64,000 nt of DNA from Clostridia bacterium (GCA_017620615.1 JAGAUW010000028.1:17077-81076); one strand, 5' to 3'; shown: positions 26,108 to 36,017, counted from the first letter of the stretch. Translations and numbers: made by a program. Notes: a model not told the origin generated them from the sequence alone.

Positions 26108-26962
26108 ATGCTTACACTTATATACAAAAATGAACTGGGTGAAATAGTTATGAGGGGCGAAGGTGACGATTCACCTTTTAAGATAACTGCAATAGAGGGC
26201 TTGGGGCTTGTTTCGAGAGAATATAATACTGCAGTATATTCAGGCTATGACGGACAGGAAACTTTAAGCTCAAGGGCGACGGCACGAAGTATAACTATTG
26301 CACTTGAGGCGCTGGGCAAAAATGCTGCCGAAAGTGTGCGTGATGCCATTGGTGTATTCAGCCAAAGCGGAATGCTGTATATAAAAAGTGATAACTTAGA
26401 CAGGCGCATATATTGCAATCAAGTGCAAATCCCTGATGTAACTCGCGTGCTTCGCGGACAAATTGCAACATTTGCCGTGCAGTTTGTGTGCGACAGTCCT
26501 TTCTTTGAGGACGGCGAGGATACGGTGGTGTCTCTTTATAAAAGAACAAAGGTACTTGAGACTCCATTTTCGCTTCCTGCCGTATTTGGCAAGATTATTC
26601 TTGGTGGCAGCATTGAGATTAAAGGGATGGTTTCGGTTGAGCCAATTATAAGTATATACTATCCAACCGCACTTGAAGATGTTGAAAGTATCATATTGAC
26701 AAACGAAACTACGGGGAAGAGCATACAGCTTGACTATGCGCCAAAAGGGGAAGAAATGGTAACGGTGGATATAAAAAACCGAAAAATTGTCAGCAGCGTT
26801 AGTGGAAATATCATAAATCATCTTTCAAAGGACACCTTTTTGGGAGATTTTGTGCTTGAAAGAGGTGCGAATATGATTTCACTGAACGTTGGCGACTTAA
26901 CCCCTGATTTTACTGTAGAATGCAGATACAACAATCTATATAATGAGGCGGTGATAGTGTGA
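26108..26962 (+). CDS. Distal tail protein (Dit), siphovirus family
   Basis: A 284-residue protein of the Dit type that forms the hub at the tail tip. It shows FKITAIEGLGLVSREYNTAV near the start and the mid-protein region VLRGQIATFAVQFVCDSPFF, both typical of phage tail-family proteins. It sits between the tape measure and the tail hub gene, the invariable place of Dit. Confidence 0.82.
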   Translation: MLTLIYKNELGEIVMRGEGDDSPFKITAIEGLGLVSREYNTAVYSGYDGQETLSSRATARSITIALEALGKNAAESVRDAIGVFSQSGMLYIKSDNLDRRIYCNQVQIPDVTRVLRGQIATFAVQFVCDSPFFEDGEDTVVSLYKRTKVLETPFSLPAVFGKIILGGSIEIKGMVSVEPIISIYYPTALEDVESIILTNETTGKSIQLDYAPKGEEMVTVDIKNRKIVSSVSGNIINHLSKDTFLGDFVLERGANMISLNVGDLTPDFTVECRYNNLYNEAVIV

Positions 26963-28119
26963 ATGATATATTTTTTTATGACTTTGATTTTAATTTGCTT
27001 GCGGATTTCCCGAGAGTTGTATCTCTCAATATAGAAAAGAAGTATTGTGGATACGGAACTTTTGAGGTACATTTTTCATTGTCTGAAACAGATATCATAA
27101 CCTTGCTTGAAAATAATCCATACTTGTTTGTGGTTGCAGGCGGAAGCTCAGCAATAGTTACCGGCTGGAGAATAGATGAGGATATAGCTATCTTTGGCAG
27201 AACTCCCGAATGGCTTTTAACAAAAAGGGGAGTCCAGCCATTTGCTAAAACAGCAGCAACGGCGGAGGTTATCGCCCGCGATGCTGTGACCTCTGGTGCA
27301 GGAGATTTTGTTGCTTTGGGTGAGCTTGCAGGATTTGGTACAGCACAAAGCTATTCAACAGACAAGGTAAGGGTGCTTTATGATGTTGTATGCGAGGTTC
27401 TTGAAAAACAAGCTTTGGGCTTTAAGCTTGTTCCGGATCTGAGCTTAAAAAAGTTTGTATTTTCGGTATATCAGGGGAGCGAATCATTGTGTATGATTTC
27501 ACCGTCAAACAGAACGGCTTATGATGTGACATACACCGTAGAAAAGCAGGATATGGTAACAAACTGCGGATGGTATGAGAGAAAATTCATCGATATGGGG
27601 GGCTGGGATGCATACAACAATTCCCCCGGCCTTTCTGATAGTAACCCAGAGAATGCATACACATATTACAAAATAACGTCAGACACATATTATCAAAGCG
27701 GCGGAAAATATTACAACGTAACACAATTTGGTTTGAATTGCATAAAGGATTATTATTTGTATTCCGACACCCCAAACGGCAAGTGGAAAATTACAGATAA
27801 GAAGCCAGATACGATTTGGGTGTATATTGATAATCCGTCCGAAACAGGTGCGAAGAAATGGGATGCGGTGCTTTCGGGGATAAAAACAGCGGAAGAGGCC
27901 CTTGCTGAAATATCTGGGCTGAAAAGAAGAGCCAAAACAGAGGGTGAAGCAAAGGATGTGGAATACGGCAAAGACTATGTTCTTGGTGACATTGTAAGAG
28001 TTCAGACGGAATTTGGAGATTTTAAAAAAGCGGAGAGGAAGAGGGTTTCTTCGGTCAATATTTACTATGATATTGACAAATCAGGAGTTACCCCTGTTCT
28101 CAGCAGTTTGGAGGAATGA
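26959..28119 (+). CDS. Tail hub/endopeptidase-like protein (ReqiPepy6 Gp37-type)
   Basis: A 386-residue protein whose opening FYDFDFNLLADFPRVVSLNI and GGSSAIVTGWRI pattern matches the Gp37-like tail-lysin/hub family that follows Dit. It would form the central tail hub that contacts the cell. Residues about 200-265 are Tyr/Asn-rich and look like an insert. GTG start overlapping the Dit stop (GTGA). Confidence 0.75.
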   Translation: MNDIFFYDFDFNLLADFPRVVSLNIEKKYCGYGTFEVHFSLSETDIITLLENNPYLFVVAGGSSAIVTGWRIDEDIAIFGRTPEWLLTKRGVQPFAKTAATAEVIARDAVTSGAGDFVALGELAGFGTAQSYSTDKVRVLYDVVCEVLEKQALGFKLVPDLSLKKFVFSVYQGSESLCMISPSNRTAYDVTYTVEKQDMVTNCGWYERKFIDMGGWDAYNNSPGLSDSNPENAYTYYKITSDTYYQSGGKYYNVTQFGLNCIKDYYLYSDTPNGKWKITDKKPDTIWVYIDNPSETGAKKWDAVLSGIKTAEEALAEISGLKRRAKTEGEAKDVEYGKDYVLGDIVRVQTEFGDFKKAERKRVSSVNIYYDIDKSGVTPVLSSLEE

Positions 28120-28121
28120 TA

Positions 28122-29003
28122 ATGGGAATAAGTTATAGCTTTATTGATAACAGTATATACGGACCTGATGATATAAATGATATTACAAAAAGCCTGACGG
28201 GTGCGGGAATTGCACCATTTGTTTCAAAGGATAGCTACAATGTTTCTGACCTGAATGAAATGACATCTGCACTTGTTGGCGAGGGTGTTCAGCTTGGAGG
28301 ATGTCTTTGCAGCGTACACAATGTGGGCATGGCAGAAATGCATATTGAAATTGCACAGGGAATAGTGTTTTTTGAAAGCGGTGTAAGGCTTGTGGTTGAT
28401 GAAGAAGGATATGTGTTGTCTATAACACCAAATACTGCAGGGTGTATCTATGCGCATTACAGCCCGTCACTTCAGAAAGCAGATATTGTTTTTGGCACTG
28501 AATTACCAATAGACGGAGAAAGTGTGCTTCTTGCCGAAATCTCAGCAGACGGGACACTTTTGGATAAAAGAATTTTTTCGAGGTCAAAAATAGCAACACT
28601 TGGCAAAAATATATCTCTTTCAGTGCCTTTTGTAAGCATAGACCCAGTACTGATACGCACTGACGGCAATACTACGTATTATAAGGTTGCCAAGGTGTCG
28701 GGAGTGGATTTAAGCAAGTTTAATTATGCAGTTGTGACTGTAGGTGCTGAACCTACTCCCGAAAAGCTGCAGATAACTACATTCTATGACATTGTTAAAA
28801 ATCAGGGTATATTTTCAATTATAGATAATGACTCCGCATTTGCAGGAGGCAGTCTTGGTACTGTTGTAAATTACAGTATGACAAGACTCGTTGAGGTTTG
28901 TGACAATGAACTTTGTATCGTCGCGCTGTGCAGCACAATGAACAATGGCGAAAAATATCTTTATATGTTTAAGAATCATACATATTTTGCGATGCTTATG
29001 TAA
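28122..29003 (+). CDS. Phage tail protein, baseplate or fibre component
   Basis: A 293-residue protein. The beginning YGPDDINDITKSLTGAGIA and NVSDLNEMTSALVGEGV is typical of baseplate/fibre adaptor proteins in clostridial siphophages. The start at 28122 has TTGGAGG seven bases upstream. A beta-rich C-terminal half fits a fibre or receptor-binding role. No enzymatic motif. Confidence 0.6.
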   Translation: MGISYSFIDNSIYGPDDINDITKSLTGAGIAPFVSKDSYNVSDLNEMTSALVGEGVQLGGCLCSVHNVGMAEMHIEIAQGIVFFESGVRLVVDEEGYVLSITPNTAGCIYAHYSPSLQKADIVFGTELPIDGESVLLAEISADGTLLDKRIFSRSKIATLGKNISLSVPFVSIDPVLIRTDGNTTYYKVAKVSGVDLSKFNYAVVTVGAEPTPEKLQITTFYDIVKNQGIFSIIDNDSAFAGGSLGTVVNYSMTRLVEVCDNELCIVALCSTMNNGEKYLYMFKNHTYFAMLM

Positions 29004-29015
29004 AGGAGGGGTTTG

Positions 29016-29555
29016 ATGCTTTGTTTTAATATTAAAAATCAAATAATAGAAAGAACGGATGATTTTAAAGTAGTAGCAGACAGTCGAAATTATTTGACTG
29101 CCCACTTTTCCTTTAGTGAGGAATGGGAGGGGGATATTGTTGCGATATTTGGAAATGGAACACAATTTTATAATGTAATTCTTTCTGATAATGCGTGCAC
29201 TGTGCCCTGGGAGATTATAAAGGCTCCATTTTTCACTGTATCGGCGGTGTGTGGCGACAGAATAACAGCAAACAGTGTCATGGTTGATGTTGAAAAAAGC
29301 GGCTATGTTGAAGGGGAGACACCGAAAGAGCCGACACCTGAAGTATATGAACAGATATTGTCAAGCACAAAAGCTCCATATATAAGTGAAAACGGGAATT
29401 GGTGTGCATGGGACAGCAACAAAAAAACCTTTGTTGACACAGGAGTTAATGCAGAGGGTTATATTCCACAGCGAGGCACAGACTACTGGACAGAAGATGA
29501 CAAAGCTGAAATAAAAGGATATGTTGATGATGCAATCTTAGGGGGTGAGTGGTAA
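29016..29555 (+). CDS. Phage baseplate upper / fibre protein
   Basis: About 179 residues. The N-terminal half resembles the baseplate upper (BppU-like) domain, and the C-terminal RGTDYWTEDDKAEIKGYV stretch is a well-known motif in gut phage tail proteins that links to collagen-like or fibre regions. AAAGGAGGGG upstream supports the ATG at 29016. Its stop overlaps the next start. Confidence 0.7.
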   Translation: MLCFNIKNQIIERTDDFKVVADSRNYLTAHFSFSEEWEGDIVAIFGNGTQFYNVILSDNACTVPWEIIKAPFFTVSAVCGDRITANSVMVDVEKSGYVEGETPKEPTPEVYEQILSSTKAPYISENGNWCAWDSNKKTFVDTGVNAEGYIPQRGTDYWTEDDKAEIKGYVDDAILGGEW

Positions 29556-30319
29556 TGGCGACGGTGAATGAGAAAATGACGGCTATCGCAGACGCTATCC
29601 GTGAGAAGACTGGCGGAATAGCCCCACTCACTCTTGATGATATGGCAACTGATATTCCAAAGGTATATGAAGCAGGAAAGAAATCACAATATGATGAGTT
29701 TTGGGATAGCTTTCAGGATTATGGAAATGAGATAAGTTATTATTGTGCTTTTGCTGAGGGCGGTAGCGAAGAGTATAAAAAATGGAATGATGTATATAAC
29801 CCCAAATATGACATAAAACCAACTAATGCATATAACATGTATTGGCAAAGCGGGCTTGCGGATATATACAATGGTGACAAAATAAATGTTGATTTTTCAA
29901 AGGCTACGTCACTGCAATCCTGCTTTTACAATGCAATAAAAATTGAAAGGCTAAAGGTTGTTTCAGCTATCTCAGCAAGCATTTTGCAGCAGACTTTTGA
30001 CGGGTGCAGGAAACTTCATACCATAGAAAAGTTGATATTAAAAGAAGATGGAAGTCAAGCGCTGGTGAACACCTTTAGGTTTTGTGATGCTCTTGCAAAT
30101 ATATCAATAGAGGGGAAGATAGGGTATATCGTTAACTTTGCAAACTCGCCAAACCTTACATATGAAAGTCTTATGGGTGAACAAGGAATTGTAAATGCCT
30201 TAAAAAATTATTCAGGTACAACCACAACAAGAACTTTAACACTACACGCGGATGCAAAAGCAAGATTAAGTGACAGCGATATTGCTATTGCTACGCAGAA
30301 AGGATGGACAGTCGGCTAA
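29555..30319 (+). CDS. Phage tail fibre with leucine-rich-like (BspA-type) repeats
   Basis: A 254-residue protein starting with TVNEKMTAIADAIREKTGG, a common N-terminal module of clostridial phage tip proteins. Later segments such as IERLKVVSAISASILQQTF and FRFCDALANISIEGKIGYIV look like BspA-like leucine-rich repeats that can bind surfaces. Likely receptor-binding or host-range protein. Start overlaps the preceding TAA. Confidence 0.65.
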   Translation: MATVNEKMTAIADAIREKTGGIAPLTLDDMATDIPKVYEAGKKSQYDEFWDSFQDYGNEISYYCAFAEGGSEEYKKWNDVYNPKYDIKPTNAYNMYWQSGLADIYNGDKINVDFSKATSLQSCFYNAIKIERLKVVSAISASILQQTFDGCRKLHTIEKLILKEDGSQALVNTFRFCDALANISIEGKIGYIVNFANSPNLTYESLMGEQGIVNALKNYSGTTTTRTLTLHADAKARLSDSDIAIATQKGWTVG

Positions 30320-30504
30320 TGAAAAAAACAAAGATTGAACTTATAAAAATCACAGCATCAGAGGGTATGATGTTCACCAATGGTGAAACGTACAGCAAGG
30401 AAATATATCTCGGCTGTAATGATAGCCCAGATAATTGGCACGAAATTACAGATGCCGAGTATGCAGAAATTTTGAAAGAAGAGGAAGAAAAGGAAGAAAT
30501 ATAA
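30319..30504 (+). CDS. Small phage protein before the holin
   Basis: A 61-residue protein with an acidic tail, start at ATG 30319 overlapping the previous stop. The pattern NGETYSKEIYLG and ITDAEYAEILKEEEE is common in small proteins between fibre and holin genes in clostridial phages. Function unknown. Confidence 0.55.
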   Translation: MKKTKIELIKITASEGMMFTNGETYSKEIYLGCNDSPDNWHEITDAEYAEILKEEEEKEEI

Positions 30505-30950
30505 TGAATATTCAGACAGCAAAAGTATATCTTTGCACTGCTTTGGGGTTGGCAGGGAGCTTTGTGACACGGTTATTTGGCGGTTGGACCGAGGATATGA
30601 TAACTCTTGTGATTTTTATGGCTGTGGACTTTGTGATGGGTTTGATTGTGGCAGGAGTTTTTCACAAGAGCGACAAATCAGCCACAGGAACGCTTAACAG
30701 TCGTGCAGGCTGGAGAGGACTCTCAAAAAAAGGGGTTACCTTGCTTTTTGTACTTGTAGCGCACAGACTTGATGGGCTTCTTGACACAAATTACATACGG
30801 ACCACAACTATTATCGGATTTATTATAAATGAAGCAATATCCATAATCGAAAATGCAGGGCTTATGGGTGTGCCTTTTCCCGAAATTATCACAAAAGCCA
30901 TTGATATGCTGAAATCAAAGGGGGAAAAAGATGACCATGAAAATCATTGA
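30504..30950 (+). CDS. Phage holin (toxin secretion/phage lysis holin family)
   Basis: A 148-residue membrane protein with three hydrophobic segments (about 9-24, 30-50 and 75-110) and the signature VDFVMGLIVAGVF and LNSRAGWRGLSKKG of the holin-4 family. It makes membrane holes that release the endolysin. The ATG at 30504 overlaps the previous TAA; the longer open frame starts inside the previous gene. It is followed and overlapped by the amidase. Confidence 0.88.
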   Translation: MNIQTAKVYLCTALGLAGSFVTRLFGGWTEDMITLVIFMAVDFVMGLIVAGVFHKSDKSATGTLNSRAGWRGLSKKGVTLLFVLVAHRLDGLLDTNYIRTTTIIGFIINEAISIIENAGLMGVPFPEIITKAIDMLKSKGEKDDHENH

Positions 30951-31473
30951 TGTTAAATATCAATGGGAAAGTGAGCTAAAAAAAAGGAACAGCACAGAAT
31001 ATATAATTCTTCATCACAGGGTAGGGCTTGGCGATGCTCTCAGTATACACAAAGGGCATCTCAAAAACGGCTGGTGCGGGATTGGGTATCACTTTTATGT
31101 GAGAAAAGACGGCGCAGTATACCGAGGACGTCCATTAGCGACAGTGGGCGCACACTGTACGGGATATAACGGGCAAAGCATTGGCGTGTGTTTTGAGGGT
31201 AATTTTGAGACGGAAGAAGCCATGCCGGTAAAACAGAAAAATGCAGGCAAACAGCTTGTTTCACATCTTTTGGGGCTTTATCCCAAAGCGACGGTTAAAA
31301 GGCATAAGGATTTTTCAAAGACCGCTTGCCCCGGCAAAAATTTCCCCTTTGATGAAATAAAGAAAGGAGAATGTGAAATGACGGTTGAAGAAGCAGTAGA
31401 AATAATTCAGGCAAAGGCAGGAATTGAAGACGGAACGGTTGAATTTTTGCTTTGCTACAAATACGGTGAATAG
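30931..31473 (+). CDS. Endolysin: N-acetylmuramoyl-L-alanine amidase (Amidase_2), with premature TAG
   Basis: Cleaves the amide between muramic acid and the peptide stem. The zinc ligands are in IILHH (residues about 26-30), RHKDF (about 123-127) and TACPGKNFP (about 131-139), typical of the PGRP/amidase-2 fold. The protein stops at TAG (31471-31473), but the same frame continues with ten codons, LVLKLAEAMA, to TAA at 31504-31506, and that stretch looks like the natural end of the C-terminal helix. The zinc core is intact, so activity may be kept. See the finding on this TAG. Confidence 0.88.
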   Translation: MTMKIIDVKYQWESELKKRNSTEYIILHHRVGLGDALSIHKGHLKNGWCGIGYHFYVRKDGAVYRGRPLATVGAHCTGYNGQSIGVCFEGNFETEEAMPVKQKNAGKQLVSHLLGLYPKATVKRHKDFSKTACPGKNFPFDEIKKGECEMTVEEAVEIIQAKAGIEDGTVEFLLCYKYGE

Positions 31474-31531
31474 CTCGTCTTAAAACTTGCCGAGGCAATG
31501 GCATAACCTTTTGAGATTTCCCCCATATTCA

Positions 31532-31560
31532 TTGACAGAAAATTTCTGGTATTGTATAAT
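31532..31560 (+). promoter_or_regulatory. Consensus SigA promoter of recD2
   Basis: TTGACA (31532-31537), 17-base spacer and TATAAT (31555-31560), about 38 bases before the ATG. It marks the right boundary of the phage cluster. Confidence 0.88.
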
Positions 31561-31598
31561 GAAGAGAGATTTTCTGAGATGAAAGGGGTGGATGCCTG

Positions 31599-33791
31599 AT
31601 GGAAAAGTTTGAGGGAATGGTTGAGGGGATTATATACGAAAACCAGTCAAACGGCTATACAGTTTGTGATGCATCGTCTGGCGGGCATCTATATACGCTG
31701 ACGGGGTATATGCCGGGACTTTCCGAGGGCGAAAAAATAATCGCCATGGGCGAATGGAAAAACCACCCTGAATATGGTCAGCAGTTCAGCGTAAGCTCAT
31801 TTGAAAGGGTTATGCCAAAAACCGAGAACGAAATCGAACTGTATTTAGGCTCAGGAGTACTTCCCCACGTGGGCAGAAGCACGGCACGAAAAATGGTGGA
31901 GCTTTTTGGTAAGGATGCCCTCGAAGTGATTGAAAATGAGCCACAAAGGCTCACCGAGATAAAAGGGATTTCAAAGGCAAAGGCGGAAGAAATCCACAAG
32001 CGTTATGTTGAACAAATCGGCATCAAAAATATCGTTGTTTTCTTTCAGCAGTTTGGCGTATCTCCAAACCTTGCGGTGAAAGCTTATCGCACCTTTGGTC
32101 AGGGCGTTGTGAGCCTTGCGGGCGAAAACCCCTTTGCTCTCAGCGGAATTGACGGATTTACTTTCAAAATCTGTGACCGCATCCGTGAAGAAATGAAGCT
32201 TCCCCCAACCTTTGAACCAAGGATTTGTGCAGGGGTGGTGAGCACTCTTTTAAATGGTGCATACTTGAGCGGTCATACCTATCTTCCAAAAGGTCAGCTT
32301 GTGGCACAAACAAAAGCTATGCTTGAAATTGATGCAACGGCTGTCGAAGATGCTGTGTCAAAGCTTTGCCTTGAGGATACCTTAAAAACCATAAGCTATG
32401 AAGAGTTTGACGCGGTTTATCTTGATATGTTTTATGATGCCGAAAAAGGCGTCGCAACAAGGCTCAGGGAAATGAGCTCGCTTATCTTTGAAATCAACGG
32501 ACGTGAGATGGAAGAAGAAATCGAAAATGCCGAGCGTGAGCTAGAAATGGTGCTTGCTCCAAAGCAAAAGGATGCGGTTTTCACTGCATTCGAAAATTCG
32601 GCTATGGTAATCACGGGTGGACCTGGCACGGGAAAAACCACCATAATAAAAGCTATTATAAATATAATGAAGCGTCAGGGAAAAAAAGTGATGCTTGCAG
32701 CCCCAACGGGACGTGCTGCAAAGAGAATGTCAGAGCTTTCCGGAATGGAGGCAAAAACCATTCACCGACTTCTTGAAAATCTGCCATCTGAGGGCGGGCG
32801 TGTGTGCTTTGCAAAAAACGAGAAGAACAAGCTTGATTGTGATGCGGTGATTGTTGACGAAATGTCGATGGTTGATATTTTGCTTATGCACAGCTTGCTT
32901 TTGGCGTTGCCCGTGGGAGCGAGACTCATAATGGTTGGTGACTGTGACCAGCTTCCCGCTGTTGGTGCGGGGAATGTTCTTCGGGATATTATTGACAGCG
33001 AATGCCTTGCTTGTGTGAAGCTCACCGAGATTTTCAGGCAGGCGAAACAAAGTATGATAGTGGTGAATGCCCACCGCATAAACAGCGGGCAGATGCCTTA
33101 TACAAATAACCCCGAGGATGATTTCTTTTTGCTAAAATGTAATGATGCGGAGGGGGTTGGTGAGATAATCGCTGACCTTTGTGAAAGGAGAATTCCAACG
33201 GCATATGGTGTCGACAAAGTTATGGACATTCAGGTGCTGACGCCTACACGGAAAACGGCAATCGGTGTCCAGAGCCTCAATGAAGTTTTGCAAAGACGCT
33301 TAAACCCCAAGAAAGACAGAATAAGCGAAAAGACTGTTGGGGGATGCACATTCCGTATCGGCGATAAGGTTATGCAGAATAAAAACAACTATAACCTCGG
33401 CTGGACAAGGCTTTCAGACGGCGAAAAGGGTGAGGGGATATTCAATGGTGACGTGGGCTTTGTGTCGGACATAAATGTTCCAAGACAGACAATGTCGGTG
33501 ATTTTTGACGACAAAAAGGTGGTATATGACTTTTTGGATTTGACCGAAATCGAGCTTGCATACGCTCTCACAGTTCACAAAAGTCAGGGAAGTGAATTTG
33601 ACGTGGTGATAATGCCCGTTTTTGACACCCACAGACTTTTAACCACAAGAAACCTTTTGTATACGGCGGTGACCCGTGCAAAAAAGTTGGTTGTTCTTGT
33701 GGGCAAGGAGGAAATTCTTTCCCAGTTTGTAAGGAATGACAATGTCCAGATGCGATATTCGGGACTTCGTGAAAAACTTATAATAAGATAA
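31599..33791 (+). CDS. recD2: RecD2-type ATP-dependent DNA helicase
   Basis: 5'-3' superfamily 1B helicase involved in recombination and stress tolerance, without the RecBC partners. The N-terminal OB-like domain and the tandem helix-hairpin-helix region (VGRSTARKMVELFG, IKGISKAKAEEI) are those of RecD2. Helicase motifs: Walker A TGGPGTGKTT (about residues 347-356), APTGRAAKRM, DEMSMVD, GDCDQLPAVG, a QPC-like TEIFRQA and the C-terminal TVHKSQGSEFD and TAVTRAKKL. At 730 residues it is full length. It is an ordinary housekeeping gene flanking the phage cluster. Confidence 0.94.
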   Translation: MEKFEGMVEGIIYENQSNGYTVCDASSGGHLYTLTGYMPGLSEGEKIIAMGEWKNHPEYGQQFSVSSFERVMPKTENEIELYLGSGVLPHVGRSTARKMVELFGKDALEVIENEPQRLTEIKGISKAKAEEIHKRYVEQIGIKNIVVFFQQFGVSPNLAVKAYRTFGQGVVSLAGENPFALSGIDGFTFKICDRIREEMKLPPTFEPRICAGVVSTLLNGAYLSGHTYLPKGQLVAQTKAMLEIDATAVEDAVSKLCLEDTLKTISYEEFDAVYLDMFYDAEKGVATRLREMSSLIFEINGREMEEEIENAERELEMVLAPKQKDAVFTAFENSAMVITGGPGTGKTTIIKAIINIMKRQGKKVMLAAPTGRAAKRMSELSGMEAKTIHRLLENLPSEGGRVCFAKNEKNKLDCDAVIVDEMSMVDILLMHSLLLALPVGARLIMVGDCDQLPAVGAGNVLRDIIDSECLACVKLTEIFRQAKQSMIVVNAHRINSGQMPYTNNPEDDFFLLKCNDAEGVGEIIADLCERRIPTAYGVDKVMDIQVLTPTRKTAIGVQSLNEVLQRRLNPKKDRISEKTVGGCTFRIGDKVMQNKNNYNLGWTRLSDGEKGEGIFNGDVGFVSDINVPRQTMSVIFDDKKVVYDFLDLTEIELAYALTVHKSQGSEFDVVIMPVFDTHRLLTTRNLLYTAVTRAKKLVVLVGKEEILSQFVRNDNVQMRYSGLREKLIIR

Positions 33792-33797
33792 AAAATT

Positions 33798-33830
33798 AGC
33801 ACGCAAGGCCAAAAGGCTCTGCGTGCTTTT
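33798..33830 (+). terminator. recD2 terminator
   Basis: AGCACGCA pairs with TGCGTGCT around an inner AGGCC-AAAA-GGCT stem, followed by TTTT. Placed just after the recD2 stop. Confidence 0.8.
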
Positions 33831-33888
33831 GCGTAGTCGTGCAAAAAAGTAATTGGAAAATTTTATAAAAAAAAGCTTTATTTCGGAG

Positions 33889-34052
33889 AAAAAAAGTGCA
33901 CGACCTGAGCCGTGCACGAAAAATGCAGGACTCATTGTCGCTAAACAATCTTCAATAATGCCGAAACAGTCACTAAAAAAGCGAGCCTGCATTTTTACCA
34001 AAAGTAAAAATACTGACAGTTTCAGCAGATATTAAATTGAAAATTGTTTAGC
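33889..34052 (-). ncRNA. Candidate structured non-coding RNA (about 164 nt), family not identified
   Basis: Runs on the minus strand, leftward, ending near 33889. The promoter (34059-34087) puts the start at about 34052. Bases 34036-34052 pair with 33940-33956 (17 bp, one G-U). An inner helix pairs GTTTCAGC (34019-34026) with GCCGAAAC (33960-33967), continued by TGAC/GTCA. A hairpin spans 33992-34010. GAGCCTGCA (33983-33991) can pair with TGCAGGACTC (33924-33933), forming a pseudoknot. A GTGCACG stem with seven T ends it (33896-33917, T run 33895-33889). No coding frame of note. It is not tmRNA, SRP or RNase P by appearance; 6S RNA or another family is possible. It fills the 324-base gap between recD2 and the next gene. 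Confidence 0.7.
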
Positions 34053-34058
34053 TTGTTT

Positions 34059-34087
34059 AATATATCACATCTTTAAAAAAATGTCAA
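34059..34087 (-). promoter_or_regulatory. Promoter of the candidate ncRNA
   Basis: On the minus strand TTGACA (34087-34082), 17-base spacer, TATATT (34064-34059). Near-consensus SigA promoter with the start at the base of the RNA's first helix. Confidence 0.8.
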
Positions 34088-34115
34088 TAAGAAAGATGTA
34101 AAAATCTGTAAATTT

Positions 34116-34550
34116 TTACAGATAGTCCTGAACGTGCTGTCTGAGTCTTTCTTCAAGATTTATAATTCTTTTTGCTAAGTCCTGTGCTTCTTCCGATGCT
34201 GACTCGTACTGGTTGAGGTATCGGCTCAGGGACTTTATTCCCATATCACAGCCGTCAGTTATAACGCTTGCAATCTTTTTGTCCGAGTCTTCCATGGCAA
34301 TAACCATGTTTATTTTCATCCATGACATACCTTTTGCCACGATGTTAGGTTCTTTCCCCTCTTCGCCGCATTTGTCAAGATATTTGTGAGTTTCACTGCC
34401 AAGTGCCTGATGCTCCTCCTTTGATTCGATGAGGATTTGCTTGAATTTTTCGTCCGAAACCTTGTCCAGAACCTCATCTATTGAGCATACGCCCATTTTC
34501 AGACCTGCATTACATTGTTTCAAAAGTTCTATTGTGTCGTGATTTATCAT
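34116..34550 (-). CDS. Ferritin-like helical protein of unknown function
   Basis: A 144-residue all-helical acidic protein with a pattern like four-helix DUF2383/PA2169-type ferritin-like proteins: NHDTIELLKQCNAGLKMGV, then KFKQILIESKEEHQALGSE and a C-terminal arginine/leucine helix. Whether metal ligands are preserved is uncertain. The start at 34550 has AAAGGA eight bases upstream; the longer open frame has none. It diverges from eno. Confidence 0.6.
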   Translation of the reverse strand: MINHDTIELLKQCNAGLKMGVCSIDEVLDKVSDEKFKQILIESKEEHQALGSETHKYLDKCGEEGKEPNIVAKGMSWMKINMVIAMEDSDKKIASVITDGCDMGIKSLSRYLNQYESASEEAQDLAKRIINLEERLRQHVQDYL

Positions 34551-34638
34551 ATTTTTCTTCCTTTCTGTGTTTGTTAATGGTATTTTACCCAAAATCTAAA
34601 AAAATATATATTTTTTTGAACTTTCGGACATACTGTGA

Positions 34639-35982
<1,344 letters not shown>

Positions 35983-35989
35983 AAAACGC

Positions 35990-36017
35990 AAACCCCAGGG
36001 CAAAAGCTTTGGGGTTT
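35990..36017 (+). terminator. eno terminator
   Basis: AAACCCCA (35990-35997) pairs with TGGGGTTT (36010-36017), followed by a CTCTTTG stretch. Placed eight bases after the eno stop. Confidence 0.7.

Larger units (their letters stand above)
16250..31506. mobile_element. Compact siphovirus-like prophage lacking integrase and replication genes
   Basis: Between the cyclophilin terminator and the recD2 promoter lies an ordered phage cluster: divergent repressor and Cro-like gene, a zinc-finger protein, a late regulator, terminase, portal, scaffold, coat, connectors, tail tube, chaperones, tape measure, Dit, tail hub, host-range proteins, holin and endolysin. All but the repressor run on the plus strand with small gaps. 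I see no recombinase, excisionase, helicase, primase or DNA polymerase, and no classical attachment repeats at the ends. Codon and base use look like the flanking genes. It may be decayed, domesticated (as PBSX or gene transfer agents), or dependent on a helper. Confidence 0.88.

Noticed and set aside
31471..31506. Amber recoding in the phage cluster
   Set aside because: Only one gene shows a TAG inside an otherwise continuing frame, no suppressor tRNA is visible, and another cluster gene (ending at 18000) uses TAG normally followed by a stop two codons on. A simple nonsense change is more likely.
16250..31506. Tailocin or contractile tail-like bacteriocin
   Set aside because: Terminase, portal, scaffold and coat genes are all present and the tail genes are of siphovirus type, so DNA-filled heads are expected.
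33889..34052. Retron or tmRNA
   Set aside because: No reverse transcriptase gene is adjacent, and no tRNA-like ends or peptide tag frame are visible.
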